From: Fragum whitleyi
Lineage: Eukaryota; Mollusca; Bivalvia; Cardiida; Cardiidae
Reading direction: 5' to 3'
Assembly: GCA_948146395.1 (NCBI GenBank)
Contig: OX411543.1
Coordinates: 46,972,517-47,036,516, forward strand
Length of the DNA stretch: 64,000 nt
The DNA itself: not shown here
Text below: more model-generated notes on this DNA
The model's input: only the letters and a program-made list of their open reading frames with translations
Told to the model about the DNA's origin: nothing
Database searches by the model: none
How positions within the stretch are numbered: position 1 is the first letter of the stretch

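Overview
The window is AT-rich, intron-rich animal DNA. It is filled by part of one very large gene on the minus strand: an ADGRV1 (VLGR1/GPR98, very large adhesion G-protein-coupled receptor) orthologue. The organism is probably a mollusc, most likely a bivalve. That rests on the invertebrate-like divergence of the protein and on interspersed repeats with TGACCTTGACC blocks and GACGGACAGAC-rich tails, which I associate with bivalve genomes; the lineage is inference. No bacterial or viral genes were seen. Layout (the gene runs right to left): 53 coding exons were assembled by hand from splice signals, frame continuity and domain logic. They span 406 to 64000 and total 8,962 bp, about 2,987 codons, open in one frame throughout. 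The 5' end (signal peptide, laminin-G and the N-terminal Calx-beta repeats) lies beyond 64000. The 3' end (TM4 to TM7, cytoplasmic tail, stop) lies below 1. From N to C the product has two Calx-beta domains (C1-C2, 56.4-64 kb), then a Calx-beta (C3) split by a seven-repeat EAR/EPTP propeller (48.0-55.4 kb), fifteen more Calx-beta domains (C4-C18, 11.4-48.1 kb), a GAIN domain (4.0-11.4 kb) with a GPS still carrying His-Leu-Thr, and TM1 to TM3 (0.4-4.1 kb). Most Calx-beta domains use two to four exons, with boundaries in the middle of the fold. Introns make up about 86% of the window and are packed with non-autonomous DNA transposons. These include a hAT-type element with an intact 8-bp target duplication, a foldback-like element with a 9-bp duplication inserted 39 bp from a splice acceptor, a 1.4-kb TIR element, and many small palindromic MITEs in several families, some nested. 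The most unusual feature is a recurring class of partial exon duplications next to the exon they came from. Seven exons (e2, e5, e9, e21, e31, e35, e45) have full, partial or tandemly amplified copies of exon-intron boundary segments in the flanking intron. They range from a roughly 12-copy, 72-bp donor-bearing array to a 142-bp acceptor-bearing array and single decayed pseudo-exons. No second gene, tRNA, rRNA or CRISPR array was found.
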